Position numbers and translations under genes: made by a program. The notes beneath the pieces are model-generated. The model made no database searches. It saw only the letters and a list, made by a program, of their open reading frames with translations, and was not told the origin of the DNA. A stretch of 64,000 bases of DNA from Tillandsia leiboldiana (taxonomy: Eukaryota; Streptophyta; Magnoliopsida; Poales; Bromeliaceae), in the NCBI GenBank assembly GCA_029204045.2, contig CM055061.1, forward strand, positions 49,102,161 through 49,166,160. Reading direction: 5' to 3'. This document shows positions 10,194 through 19,527 of this stretch, piece by piece (positions within the stretch are counted from its first letter, which is position 1; each line of letters starts with the position of its first letter).

Positions 10194-11353
10194 ACGACTC
10201 AATGCCAGAAGAGCTTCGAGGAACTCAAGGACAGACTAACACGGGCGCCAGTGCTCACACTGCCGAAGCCCGGAGAGGACTATGAGATCTATTGCGACGC
10301 CTCACGGAGCTGTCTTAGAAGCATACTAATGCAACAAGGGAAGGTCATAGCCTACGCATCAAGACAGCTCAAGGAATACGAGCCGAACTACCCTACACAT
10401 GACTTGGAGCTCGCAGCAGTCGTGTTTGCTCTAAAGCTCTTGAGGCACTATCTTTACGGAGCGCCCTGCAATGTGTTTTTCGATCACCAGAGCCTTAAGT
10501 ACCTATTCACACAAAAGGAGTTGAATTTACGACAAAGGCGGTGGCTAGAGCTACTGAAAGACTATGATTTGTCTATCCATTACCACCCCGGAAAGGCAAA
10601 TGTGGTGGCCGACGCCTTAAGCCGGAAGGGGCAGACGGGAGAAACGACGATGAGCGCCTTTACCCAACAGAATCGTCTAATTGCGGAGTTCTCGCAATTG
10701 AGACTGGAGGTAGTGTTGGCGGGTACGGTTACGCAACTCATGTCCTTAGTAGTTAAGCCTACTTTGATCGAGAGGATCTTGGAAGGCCAGTCAACGGACA
10801 CACAATTGCAACTTGTGCGGGACAGAATATCTTCGGAACAAGGGAGCGATTTTAGGATTGGCTCCGATAATGCAATAAGGTTCCGGGGACGAATCTGTGT
10901 GCCCGACGTACCGGAAATAAAGAAAGAAATTCTGACGGAAGCGCATAGTGCTCCCTACACTGCGCATCCCGGTGGTACAAAGATGTATAAAGATCTTAGG
11001 CAGACCTTTTGGTGGCCTAAATTGAAGGGGGACGTGACGCAATTTGTGGCACATTGTTTGGTATGCCAACAAGTGAAAGCTGAACACCAGCGTCCGGCGC
11101 CGGGGAAACTACAGCCATTGCCCGTACCGGAATGGAAATGGGAATGGATTACCATGGACTTCGTGACTGGATTTCCCCGATCACAACAAGAACACGACGC
11201 GATATGGGTCATAGTGGATCGCTTGACGAAATTGGCTCGTTTTCTGCCCATCCACACGAGATGGACCCGAGACCGGTTGGCGCAAACCTACATCGACGAG
11301 GTGGTAAGGTTGCACGGAGTACCAGCGTCGATTACTTCTGATAGAGACACACG
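10194..11353 (+). pseudogene. RNase H and integrase N-terminal half of element 2
   Basis: Same frame as RT after the TAG; open from about 10251. RNase H motif I-Y-C-D-A-S near 10290, HHCC finger with H-P-G-G-T-K-M-Y-K-D-L and C-L-V-C-Q-Q-V-K-A-E-H, first catalytic Asp in M-D-F-V-T-G-F and second in S-D-R-D-T-R. It is cut exactly there by the 5' LTR of copia element 3. Residues read past 11353 are LTR sequence. Confidence 0.85.
11349..11353. repeat. Target site duplication of element 3, left copy
   Basis: acacg, repeated at 19359-19363 directly after the 3' LTR. Confidence 0.9.
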
Positions 11354-11588
11354 TGTTACGGCTTTTTGTGTTGGCATATTTCGTGAGTTGAGTCGGAGTC
11401 TTAAAGGGATCAAATTATCAAATCAGCTTTCGAAGACTCGTTGAAGATTCAACATGAGCTCAAGATAACACTCAGGTATGGTTAATTAAACCTTGGTGAT
11501 TTAAGTTCATTTATAATCATTGGAATCTAGAAATGATTGAAACCCGGTTTAGACTTGGTTTTAACTTACAACTTATTTTAAGTTTGGA

Positions 11589-11802
11589 TTCCGGTACTAA
11601 GTCTGTTTTGGATAAAGCTTATCTTTGAAAAATCAGTTTTTACATTAAGTACCGGAACCACACTTTGAGTTCCTCAAACCCGACACAGAATTTTCTGTAA
11701 TTTGCATTGCGTACCGGAACACAGATTTGCGTACCGGAACACAATAGAAAAATCTGTGTTTTGCACCATTGAGTACCGGAACACGTTATTTGGTACCGGT
11801 AC
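11589..11802 (+). promoter_or_regulatory. Repeated GTACCGGAAC/GTACCGGTAC motif array in U3 of element 3
   Basis: Six copies or near copies: 11589-11597 (partial), 11649-11658, 11711-11720, 11731-11740, 11773-11782 and 11793-11802. The last is a perfect palindrome. They end about 55 bp upstream of the TATA box, the position expected for enhancer sites. Confidence 0.65.
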
Positions 11803-11857
11803 ACAATGCCTTCTCGGGATAAGATTTCTAAACCGACTTTTATCTTTTTCCCAGGGT

Positions 11858-11866
11858 TATAAATAG
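11858..11866 (+). promoter_or_regulatory. TATA box, 5' LTR of element 3
   Basis: TATAAATAG; the same box is at 18702-18710 in the 3' LTR. Marks the end of U3; transcription should start a few tens of bases downstream. Confidence 0.75.
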
Positions 11867-12102
11867 ATACTTAGGGTTTCTCGATACTTACTGATCAATT
11901 CAGAAACACTCGAGAGCAACCCTAGAGGCTGGTTTTTACCGTTCTTCTTTTTAGCCTCTTTTAGGTCAATTCGACGGTTCTTCCAAGATCTATCTTTTGT
12001 CGAATTGATCTAGTCTTTGCTTAGAGATTCCTTCTACAGTTCCTCAATGATAATCTAAGCAAAGGATCACAATCGAAGCCAATATTCTTATCGGCTGAAT
12101 TG

Positions 12103-12280
12103 CGTCGTGGATTCGACGTAGCACCGTGGATTCGGTGCATTGAAGGCGTTTCGTGGATTCGAAACGTGTCCTCGTGGATTCGAGTGGCGTTTCGTGGATT
12201 CGAATGTGTGCAGTGGACGTGCAATCGGTGGAGCGCAAGGTCCGAAGAAGTTGAAGGAGGGGTTGAGTCCGTGGACTCGG
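12103..12280 (+). repeat. Constant-loop hairpin array in the LTR leader of element 3
   Basis: Successive short inverted repeats share the loop TGGATT (last one TGGACT) but have different complementary arms: cgtcg/cgacg (12103-12118), gcaccg/cggtgc (12121-12138), cgtttcg/cgaaacg (12147-12166), ctcg/cgag (12171-12184), ttcg/cgaa (12191-12204) and a weak ccg/cgg (12269-12280). The array lies downstream of the TATA box and so would be in the transcript. Present again in the 3' LTR (about 18947-19123). Confidence 0.75.
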
Positions 12281-12517
12281 TAATCACCTTGTTATTCTTC
12301 TATTCTTAGTGGATTGTTATTGCGTGTTGGTCCCGTGGTTTTTCTCCTGGATTGGAGTTTCCACGTATATCTCGGTGTGCTGATTTTATTTTCCGCATTG
12401 GTTTTTATTTTGCACTGAGATTTGTTTTTAAGTATTACACCTATTCACCCCCCCTCTAGTTGTTTGATAGTACCTATTTAGATCCTTGTGGATACTTAAT
12501 ATATAAAAACATACAAG

Positions 12518-12529
12518 TGGTATCAGAGC
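12518..12529 (+). promoter_or_regulatory. Primer-binding site, initiator-Met tRNA type (element 3)
   Basis: TGGTATCAGAGC, complementary to the 3' end of plant initiator-Met tRNA, two bases after the 5' LTR. Primes minus-strand synthesis. Confidence 0.92.
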
Positions 12530-12549
12530 GGGTTTTAGGTTTATCTATC

Positions 12550-13452
12550 ATGTCGGGTGAAAGTGGTAATATTTTTAGACCTCCTCTTTTTGATGGGACT
12601 AATTATGCTTATTGGAAAGTGCGGATGAGAGCTTTTCTCATCGCAATTGATGAGCGGGTATGGCAATCCGTGGAATACGGTTGGGTGCATCCTGTTGAGG
12701 AAGTAGGAAATTCTACTACCCCAAAACCTCGCTCTAGATGGTCCAAAGAGGAATTCGAAAGATCTTCTTACAATGGGAAAGGTATGAACGCTTTATTTAA
12801 TTCTTTTTCCTCGACTGAGTTCACACGAATTTTCGCGTGTGAAACCGCGAAGGAAATTTGGGATATTCTCAAAATTACACATGAGGGTACTAATCTAGTA
12901 AAAATTCAAAAGCTCCAGATGCTTACAAGTCAATTTGACTCTATTCATATGGATGAGCATGAATTATTTACTGATTATTACACAAGACTTCAAGATATAA
13001 TCAACACTTGTGCTAATTTAGAAGAAAAGATCCCGGAGTCGAGAGTTGTAAGAAAGATACTTCGGACTCTTCCGGAACGGTTTAGGGCAAAGGTTACCGC
13101 CATTGAAACCGTTAGTCATCCGGATGAGATGAGAGTAGAGGAATTAGTAGGTGCTTTACAAACTTATGAGATGACTTTTCCTACTAATCAAGTTTCTTCC
13201 AAGTCTTCTTCTAAGCTTACAGGTGTTGCATTCAAATCTACAAAGGAAGAAGATGGCGAATCAAGTTCCGACGATGAAATCACTTTTGCCGATTTTGAAG
13301 AACAATTGGCGCGGATCGTAAAGAAATTTCGTCGGAAATTTTGGAAGAATCGAACCGATGGATCTTCATCCTCGAAACCATCTAAAGGATCATCGGGTTC
13401 TAAATCCTCTAACCTCGAAAGCTCTGCAAAACCTTCTAAGGAAAAAAGATGA
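12550..13452 (+). CDS. Copia Gag, N-terminal part (element 3)
   Basis: Starts at ATG 12550, 20 bases after the primer site. The N-terminus carries L-F-D-G-T-N-Y-A-Y-W-K-V-R-M, the hallmark of plant copia gag (DUF4219 then UBN2-like capsid fold). The C-terminus is a Ser/Lys-rich basic tail. The frame stops at 13450-13452 just before the zinc knuckle, which is found in another frame. A run of six A residues sits at the break. Forms the particle shell. Confidence 0.88.
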   Translation: MSGESGNIFRPPLFDGTNYAYWKVRMRAFLIAIDERVWQSVEYGWVHPVEEVGNSTTPKPRSRWSKEEFERSSYNGKGMNALFNSFSSTEFTRIFACETAKEIWDILKITHEGTNLVKIQKLQMLTSQFDSIHMDEHELFTDYYTRLQDIINTCANLEEKIPESRVVRKILRTLPERFRAKVTAIETVSHPDEMRVEELVGALQTYEMTFPTNQVSSKSSSKLTGVAFKSTKEEDGESSSDDEITFADFEEQLARIVKKFRRKFWKNRTDGSSSSKPSKGSSGSKSSNLESSAKPSKEKR

Positions 13453-14506
13453 ATTCGAAGGGGAAATCCAATGTTATAGATGCAAAGGCTACGACCATAT
13501 TTCAATGGATTGTCCTTCTCCGAAATCATATAAAAAGAAGGCTTTGCAAGCGAAAACTTGGGACGATTCTACTTCTAATGAATCGACCTCAAGTAAAGAG
13601 GAAAAAGTCGTTGCCTTTCATGCTTCTCAAATTCCCTCTTCTAATGTTTGCTTATCATCTTTAATCACTGACTCTATTCCTTTGATTTTGCATGAAACAT
13701 CAACATCCGGCGGAGAGTCATCAAGTGAGGGGGAGTCGGACGAAGAAGAACTCGTTGAGTCATATCAACAACTTCTTACGGAATCAAAGAAGATGGCCAA
13801 GCATATTAAGAAGTTGAGGAAGCAACGACTTGAGATTCAAGACGAGAATCATGCTTTAAAGATCAAGCTTCATGATCTCGAGGTGGAACGAGAGCTTTTA
13901 TTGGATAATAATAAAATCCTCCAAGAAAAGATAAATCAATCGGAAACGATCGTTAATTCCCACATTAACAAGATTGGTTTTCTAGAAAAACAGCTTGAGG
14001 AGATTCATGTCACCAACCAAGCTTTGACCAAGCAAGTTCATCAACTTAAATCCGACATACAAAGGATTTCAACCGGTTCGAAGAAACTTGATTGTATGTC
14101 CGGATTAGGTCAAACAAGCAAGGTTGGTTTGGGATTTAAAAAGAACCAAACTGTGAAGGCTTCAAGTTCCACAACTAAATTGAAAGGAAGAACTTGTCAC
14201 CAATGTGGACTTGAAGGACACTTGATGAAGACATGCCCGAAAAAGAGAAAGAGGAATTCTTCGGCAACTTCATCTACGAAGCGAACTCAACGGAATCAAA
14301 AGACTCATCAAGTCAAAGGAGTTCACTCAAACCACCAAAGGTCCGAGTCACAACATCAATCATACAAGTGGATCATTGCGAGGCAAAGACCTAAGGTGGA
14401 CCAACAGTCAAAGCTATCAACTCCCGGCCACAATGAATCAAGACACCCCAAAATCCGGCGATTTTGGATTCGGAAAGGTGATATCTTTCCTTGTCTTAAG
14501 TTCTAA
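13453..14506 (+). CDS. Gag C-terminal part: knuckle, coiled coil, second knuckle (element 3)
   Basis: Continuation of gag in a shifted frame. A CX2CX4HX4C zinc knuckle lies at 13472-13513, followed by a Ser/Glu-rich acidic stretch, a heptad-like coiled coil (about 13780-14070) and a second knuckle C-H-Q-C-G-L-E-G-H at 14195-14236. The end, W-I-R-K-G-D-I-F-P-C-L, matches the point in element 4 where gag runs into protease; here it meets a stop two codons later. Everything from protease to RNase H is missing. Confidence 0.8.
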
Positions 14507-15530
14507 ATAGCTTATGACTGTATGTAATGCTTTGATTGGCTTTCCTTTCATATTTTTCTGAATCTCTGCATTACATGTTTTCAATGCTCTTCGTTTTTAT
14601 ATTTTGTTTTTGAACAAAAAGGTTTTTAACGAACAAGTGCATTGAATAAAAAGGGGTTTCATTTTCAATCACTCAAATTTAATTTTATATGGATTATCAA
14701 CTTTACTCCATAATCATAATTCTTGAAGATACTTCATTATAGGAGTTTTTGATAATTATATTCATCAAATTTTAGTAATCATGTGTGATCTTTAGATGAT
14801 TATTCTATCTCGGTTGTGTGAGTTCTTTGTGATAAACATGAGACAACCGATAGACTAAAATTTGGGATTTAATTCTTTCACATAAGAGATTGTATTTTCC
14901 TACAAGGGTAATAAACTGAATTGCAAAAGATGTGGAAAGAGTTACATCCGAAAGGAGTGTGAAAACTACCACCACATGTTGGAAAGAGCTGCCACCCCGG
15001 TCGTCCGGTTAGTGTGTGAAGCTACCACATGTTATGGATGCTTGAAAAATATTTATGAAATTTTGTTTAGTTAAAGCATTCGAATATTTAAATTCAAAGT
15101 TCTTATTTTGTACAATCTCCTGGTTGGTATAAGGTGGGATAGTTAAAAGATGCTCAAAGAGCCACCCTTAGGTATTTTAATGCATATATCAATTTAGAAG
15201 GGTAAAATTCAAAATTGATGTCATTTAGAAATCTCTGTAACTCATCTTTGTAAATCCGTTACATCTTGATAGACTTTGGATCTCAAGATTATTTTTAATG
15301 ACTTATGTTTGACGAATATAACATGAAAAACGGTTTATAATATTTTATCTTTGTTTTTCATGATTTTGGAGTAAATCTTTTTAATTTTTATAATTAATTG
15401 GATTGAATGACATCTATGTGAATTTTTTGTTTTTCAAATCACTTAAATGGATTCCTTGATGGTATACAAATCGGTATTTGAAAAGATTTCAAAATTTGGA
15501 TTTATTTCAAGAAATTTTTGCTTTTTGGCT
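14507..15530 (+). other. Non-coding spacer of element 3 with a conserved block
   Basis: AT-rich, no sustained open frame. Two stretches, 14921-15030 and 15121-15170, match element 4 at 38197-38300 and 38376-38426 closely while the sequence around them does not. Confidence 0.75.
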
Positions 15531-15535
15531 CTGGT

Positions 15536-15785
15536 GTACCGGTACCTGCTTTTTAGTACCGGAACCAAGATTCCGGATCAGAAAACACAATCCGGAACCC
15601 GAACGTGAAATTTTCTGGTTTTTCACTTGAGTACCGGTACTCCATATTTAGTACCGGAACTAAAATTGCGGATCCGGATCACCCATGTTTTCAATTCGGA
15701 ACCCGAACGAAGGATTTTCAGGAATTGCACTGCGTACTGGTACGCGACTTATTAGTACTGCTACGTGATCTGGATTTCTTTATAT
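15536..15785 (+). promoter_or_regulatory. Candidate internal promoter of element 3
   Basis: Motif copies GTACCGGTAC (15536-15545, 15631-15640), GTACCGGAAC (15556-15565, 15651-15660), GATCCGGATC (15671-15680) and a variant at 15734-15743, then an AT-rich TATA-like box at 15780-15785 and a pyrimidine-rich leader. The arrangement mirrors the U3 region of the element's own LTR. Confidence 0.55.
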
Positions 15786-15899
15786 TCTGGAACTCCTAAG
15801 GTTTAATTCATCTCTCCTATTTCAAAACACTCCCTCTCTCTCTCTAAAACATCTCTAAGGGGTTTTTCATCAAGATCAAGTGATTTGTTGCTTTGATTT

Positions 15900-16261
15900 G
15901 TAAGTTTCTTCTATAATCTTGCTTTCTTTTGTTTCAAAACCCTAGTTTTTAGGTTTTGATGTTTTATTTAGGGATTTTTGAGTTGATCCTTACTCCAAAT
16001 GAAATCTCTTGTATAAATCACCCCGATTTCATGTTTAGAACATAAATGGTTGCTTTCTATGTAATTAGATTCATGTTTCCATGCTTATATGCTTGAATCT
16101 AACATTTTCATATGTTCTTGACATCAAAAATTGAGAATTAGGGCTTTCAAGTAAATGAATTTTAAATATTGAATCATCAATTGTGACTTGTTTAGAATGT
16201 TGTTTAAACATGTTTAAGCCTTCCTATAAGATCAAATCATAGTGCATTGTGTTCTTTGTAG
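15900..16261 (+). other. Candidate 5' leader intron of the extra gene (element 3)
   Basis: GTAAGTTT at 15900 fits a plant donor; the pyrimidine-rich stretch ending TTTGTAG at 16261 fits an acceptor. The interval is AT-rich and free of long open frames, and ends four bases before an ATG. Confidence 0.5.
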
Positions 16262-16264
16262 GAA

Positions 16265-16840
16265 ATGGCATTTTTGTGGCTTCTTGCACTAGTGATTTTG
16301 ATGGCCACTGGAAGTGGACGTGGTCGCGGTTCTGGAAAGAAAAAGGCTACGAAACGATCACGCAATGAAGATTCGACTAGCTCGGAATCTGAACATTCCT
16401 CAGAATATGAAGAGGAATCTGTTCAAGGAAAGGGAAAAGCACCCATGGCTCCTAGGAAAAAGAAGGGTGCGGATTCTCCTCCGCGTGGAAGTACCGGTGG
16501 ACCGGTAATACGCGAGCGCTCTCAACGGAGATCAAATGTTGATGAAAGTGAACAGCATGTGAATGCAAAATGCCGTGCCAGATTTCCAAACCGCACATGC
16601 ATTGGAGAGCGACACGTGAATTTTAACGAGCTATGTCGTGAGGTGCCAGACTTTGCAAGGCTTTTGGAACGAAGTCATATTCGGCCACTTGGCAGAGTTC
16701 AACCTAAGATGGGTTTTTGTGTGGAGATCATCAGGGAGTTCTACATGAGAGCTAACATACTTCAAAAAGACCATGACACAGGGGCCTTCATTATTGAAAC
16801 AACAGTTAAGGACGTCAAGTTTGACATTACTCCAGCATAA
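16265..16840 (+). CDS. Extra gene of element 3, N-terminal part ('putative plant transposon protein'-like)
   Basis: Starts at ATG 16265, just after the candidate acceptor. Residues 1-17 are strongly hydrophobic, followed by a basic Gly/Arg/Lys stretch (G-R-G-R-G-S-G-K-K-K) that could be a nuclear signal, then Ser/Glu-rich sequence. From C-I-G-E-R-H-V-N the sequence resembles the start of the domain catalogued in plants as 'putative plant transposon protein' (I believe PF20167), with the typical E-F-Y-M-R-A block. The frame stops at TAA 16838-16840 in mid-domain. Function unknown; not protease, integrase or RT. It occupies the place of the env-like gene of SIRE elements but shows no other envelope feature. 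Confidence 0.65.
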   Translation: MAFLWLLALVILMATGSGRGRGSGKKKATKRSRNEDSTSSESEHSSEYEEESVQGKGKAPMAPRKKKGADSPPRGSTGGPVIRERSQRRSNVDESEQHVNAKCRARFPNRTCIGERHVNFNELCREVPDFARLLERSHIRPLGRVQPKMGFCVEIIREFYMRANILQKDHDTGAFIIETTVKDVKFDITPA

Positions 16841-16865
16841 TTGGTGCAAATCTTGGATTAGCTGT

Positions 16866-17619
16866 TGACACTACTGGTCTTTATTACACTGATGGTGGTT
16901 TCCGACATGACACCCATTGGGACATTGTTGTGGACTCCATTTGCAAGTCATGGACGCACACGAACAAGTCATATGTTGAATCAAAGGACCTAAAACCAGA
17001 GTATCATATTTTGTCCTTAATTGTATGCTACAACCTATTGCCCACACTTGGGACCAAAAGGATTCGATGGGATCGATTGCTACTTCTCTTTTTCCTTGGT
17101 CACCCGGAGAGTGCAAATGGAATTAACATCAACATTCCATTTCTTATTTGGCAGCAGATGGTACATGTCATTGAGGGAACAAGGCAACGTGACCTTCTAC
17201 CGTATCCAATCTTGATTACTCGTATTCTGGAAGATCACGGAGTGGACATTTCTTGTGCCAAATATGATTATGGCTTGGGGGCAATTGATGGAATCACTTT
17301 AGCCAAGTCAATTAGCACTTTGAAGACATTTGGGCATACAAAAGGCTAAGCAAGTGAAGCGACACCGAGTGCACCACCTCGTCAAGAATCTTCTGAACCA
17401 GATGAGGTAGTAACACTTCAAACCTTGCATCGGGATGTTCGCTCCTTAAAGCAAAGGATGGAGCAAGGCTTCAAGAAACTTGAGGATGGTTTAAAGAAAA
17501 TCTTCGATATCCTTGGGTGCAAACATGATGATGTGGTCACTGGAGCAACTGCACCGAGTACATTGCATGGACCAACATCACATGATGATGATGATGATGA
17601 TTCAAATGAGGATGAGTGA
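16866..17619 (+). pseudogene. Extra gene of element 3, C-terminal part
   Basis: The rest of the domain is in a different frame: L-K-P-E-Y-H-I-L-S-L-I-V-C-Y-N-L-L-P and R-I-R-W-D-R-L-L-L-L-F match element 4 (L-R-L-E-Y-R-F-L-N-F, V-L-R-W-D-R-M). An in-frame TAA at 17347-17349 is followed by a predicted coiled coil (Q-R-M-E-Q-G-F-K-K-L-E) and a poly-Asp tail. Broken by a frameshift and a nonsense codon. Confidence 0.6.
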
Positions 17620-18183
17620 TTTCTTTTCCTTCTTGTTTTTGGTTTTCATTTTCTTTTTACTTTATGATGAACAAGAACTCTAATGGGCATGTAACTAAGA
17701 ACTTATCCTTCTAGTATGTTTCTTTTTGTCTATTTTAACTGTTTGACAAATTGTGACAAAAAGGGGGAGAACAGAGATGATAATGCACGTATCATATAAA
17801 GGGGAGAACAGAGATGCTCAAGATAGGGGGAGATAAAGAAAATATTGAGAACAAGAGCCACAAAACAAAAGAGCCGGAAAATCAAAAAAACCAAAGGGAA
17901 GCCGAATCAAATGTAGGATTTTAATTTCTAACGACTAACGTTTGATTTTGTTTGGACTTTTGTTCTGCAGGAATTACATCACTTTAAGACTCCAAGTCCT
18001 AAGTCATAGAGTATGTTCTAGGACTGTTTGGTTCAAAGTAATTTGCATTTATTGGATCTTTCACGCAAAGAAAATTAATGTTTTGGTGATAACATTGAGT
18101 TTCGATTTTTTGGTCTAAGATGAGTGACTTGAGCGTTTTTCTGTATTTTTGGGTTTTATCACGAAATTGCCAAAGGGGGAGAT
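17620..18183 (+). other. 3' untranslated region of element 3 with two polypurine tracts
   Basis: No coding potential. An upstream purine tract (aaaaagggggaga, 17758-17770) follows TTGTGAC; the tract next to the LTR is aaagggggaga at 18172-18182. The second is the plus-strand primer expected for the 3' LTR. Confidence 0.75.
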
Positions 18184-19358
18184 TGTTACGGCTTTTTGTG
18201 TTGGCATATTTCGTGAGTTGAGTCGGAGTCTTAAAGGAATCAAATTGTCAAATCAGCTTTCGAAGACTCGTTGAAGATTCAACATGAGCTCAAGATAACA
18301 CTCAGGTATGGTTAATTAAACCTTGGTGATTTAAGTTCATTTATAATCATTGGAATCTAGAAATGATTGAAACCCGGTTTAGACTTGGTTTTAGGAACTT
18401 GGTTTTAACTTACAACTTATTTTAAGTTTGGATTCCGGTACTAGGTCTGTTTTGGATAAAGCTTATCTTTGAAAAATTAGTTTTTACATTGAGTACCGGA
18501 ACCACACTTTGAGTTCCTCAAACCCGAAACAGAATTTTCTGTAATTTGCATTGCGTACCGGAACATAGATTTGCGTACCGGAACACAATAGAAAAATCTG
18601 TGTTTTGCACCATTGAGTACCGGAACACGTTATTTGGTACCGATACACAATGCCTTCTCGGGATAAGATTTCTAAACCGACTTTTATCTTTTTCCCAGGG
18701 TTATAAATAGATACTTAGGGTTTCTCGATACTTACTGATCAATTCAGAAACACTCGAGAGCAACCCTAGAGGCTGGTTTTTACCGTTCTTCTTTTTAGCC
18801 TCTTTTAGGTCAATTCGGCGGTTCTTCCAAGATCTATCTTTTGTCGAATTGATCTAGTCTTTGCTTAGAGATTCCTTCTACGGTTCCTCAATGATAATCT
18901 AAGCAAAGGATCACCATCGAAGCCAATATTCTTATCGGCTGAATTGCGTCGTGGATTCGACGTAGCACCGTGGATTCGGTGCGTTGAAGGCGTTTCGTGG
19001 ATTCGAAACGTGTGCTCGTGGATTCGAGTGGCGTTCTTGGATTCGAACGTGTGCAGTGGACGTGCAATCGGTGGAGCGCAAGGTCCGAAGAAGTTGAAGG
19101 AGGGGTTGAGTCCGTGGACTCGGTAATCACCTTGTTATTCTTCTATTCTTAGTGGATTGTTATTGCGTGTTGGTCCCGTGGTTTTTCTCCTGGATTGGAG
19201 TTTCCACGTATATCTCGGTGTGCTGATTTTATTTTCCGCGTTGGTTTTTATTTTGCACTGAGATTTGTTTTTAAGTATTACACCTATTCACCCCACCTCT
19301 AGTTGTTTGATAGTACCTATTTAGATCCTTGTGGATACTTAATATATAAAAACCTACA
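18184..19358 (+). repeat. 3' LTR of element 3
   Basis: Copy of 11354-12515 with the same ends; 13 bp longer, mostly through a 14-bp insertion near 18395. TATAAATAG at 18702-18710; the hairpin array is repeated with several base changes. Confidence 0.93.
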
Positions 19359-19363
19359 ACACG
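19359..19363. repeat. Target site duplication of element 3, right copy
   Basis: acacg, matching 11349-11353; the integrase frame of element 2 resumes in it. Confidence 0.9.
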
Positions 19364-19527
19364 TTTTGTTTCGAACTTTTGGCGGAGCCTACAGCGGGCA
19401 ATGGGGACCAAACTGCAATTCAGCACGGCTTTCCACCCGCAGACTGACGGACAATCGGAACGGGTAATCCAGATTCTCGAAGATATGCTCCGAGCTTGCG
19501 TGCTCGACTTGGGTGAAGGATGGTCAC
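19364..19527 (+). pseudogene. Integrase core segment of element 2 between two insertions
   Basis: Encodes the stretch after the second catalytic Asp, including F-H-P-Q-T-D-G-Q-S-E-R with the catalytic Glu, up to L-G-E-G-W-S. The frame is intact but the exon-like scrap is only 164 bp because copia element 3 lies on its left and a solo LTR on its right. The last five bases (gtcac) are the left target duplication of that solo LTR. Confidence 0.85.

Larger units (their letters stand above)
11354..12515 (+). repeat. 5' LTR of element 3
   Basis: Starts TGTTACGGC and ends CATACA, two bases before the primer-binding site. Order inside: repeated GTACCGGAAC-type motifs, TATAAATAG, a hairpin array, pyrimidine-rich end. 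Confidence 0.93.
11354..19358 (+). mobile_element. Copia element 3 (SIRE/Maximus-like), pol-less
   Basis: Complete by its ends: LTRs 11354-12515 and 18184-19358, flanked by acacg on both sides, initiator-Met primer site and polypurine tract. Between them are gag, a second gag segment with coiled coil and zinc knuckles, a long spacer, and an extra gene region, but no protease, integrase, RT or RNase H. Element 4 has pol at the corresponding place, so this copy is a deletion derivative needing enzymes from elsewhere. The LTRs differ at roughly 19 positions plus a 14-bp and a 1-bp indel (by eye). Confidence 0.92.

Noticed and set aside
12100..12309. Short frames on both strands with repeated W-I-R or S-T residues
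   Set aside because: They are translations of the TGGATTCG hairpin array; no coding signal.
13430..13475. Programmed frameshift between gag and the zinc knuckle of copia elements (A-run at 13442)
   Set aside because: Element 3 would need +1 and element 4 needs -1 plus bypass of a TAA at 33623, so both are better explained as damage.
14925..15030. Cysteine-rich reading (C-K-R-C-G-K ... C) of the conserved spacer block as a small zinc-finger protein
   Set aside because: Spacing does not fit a knuckle, the frame is lost in element 4 through an indel, and substitutions are not codon-like.
15536..15785. The element 3 internal motif array as a remnant of an inserted solo LTR
   Set aside because: No LTR ends or duplication, and element 4 has the same arrangement with its own motif, so it is part of the element plan.
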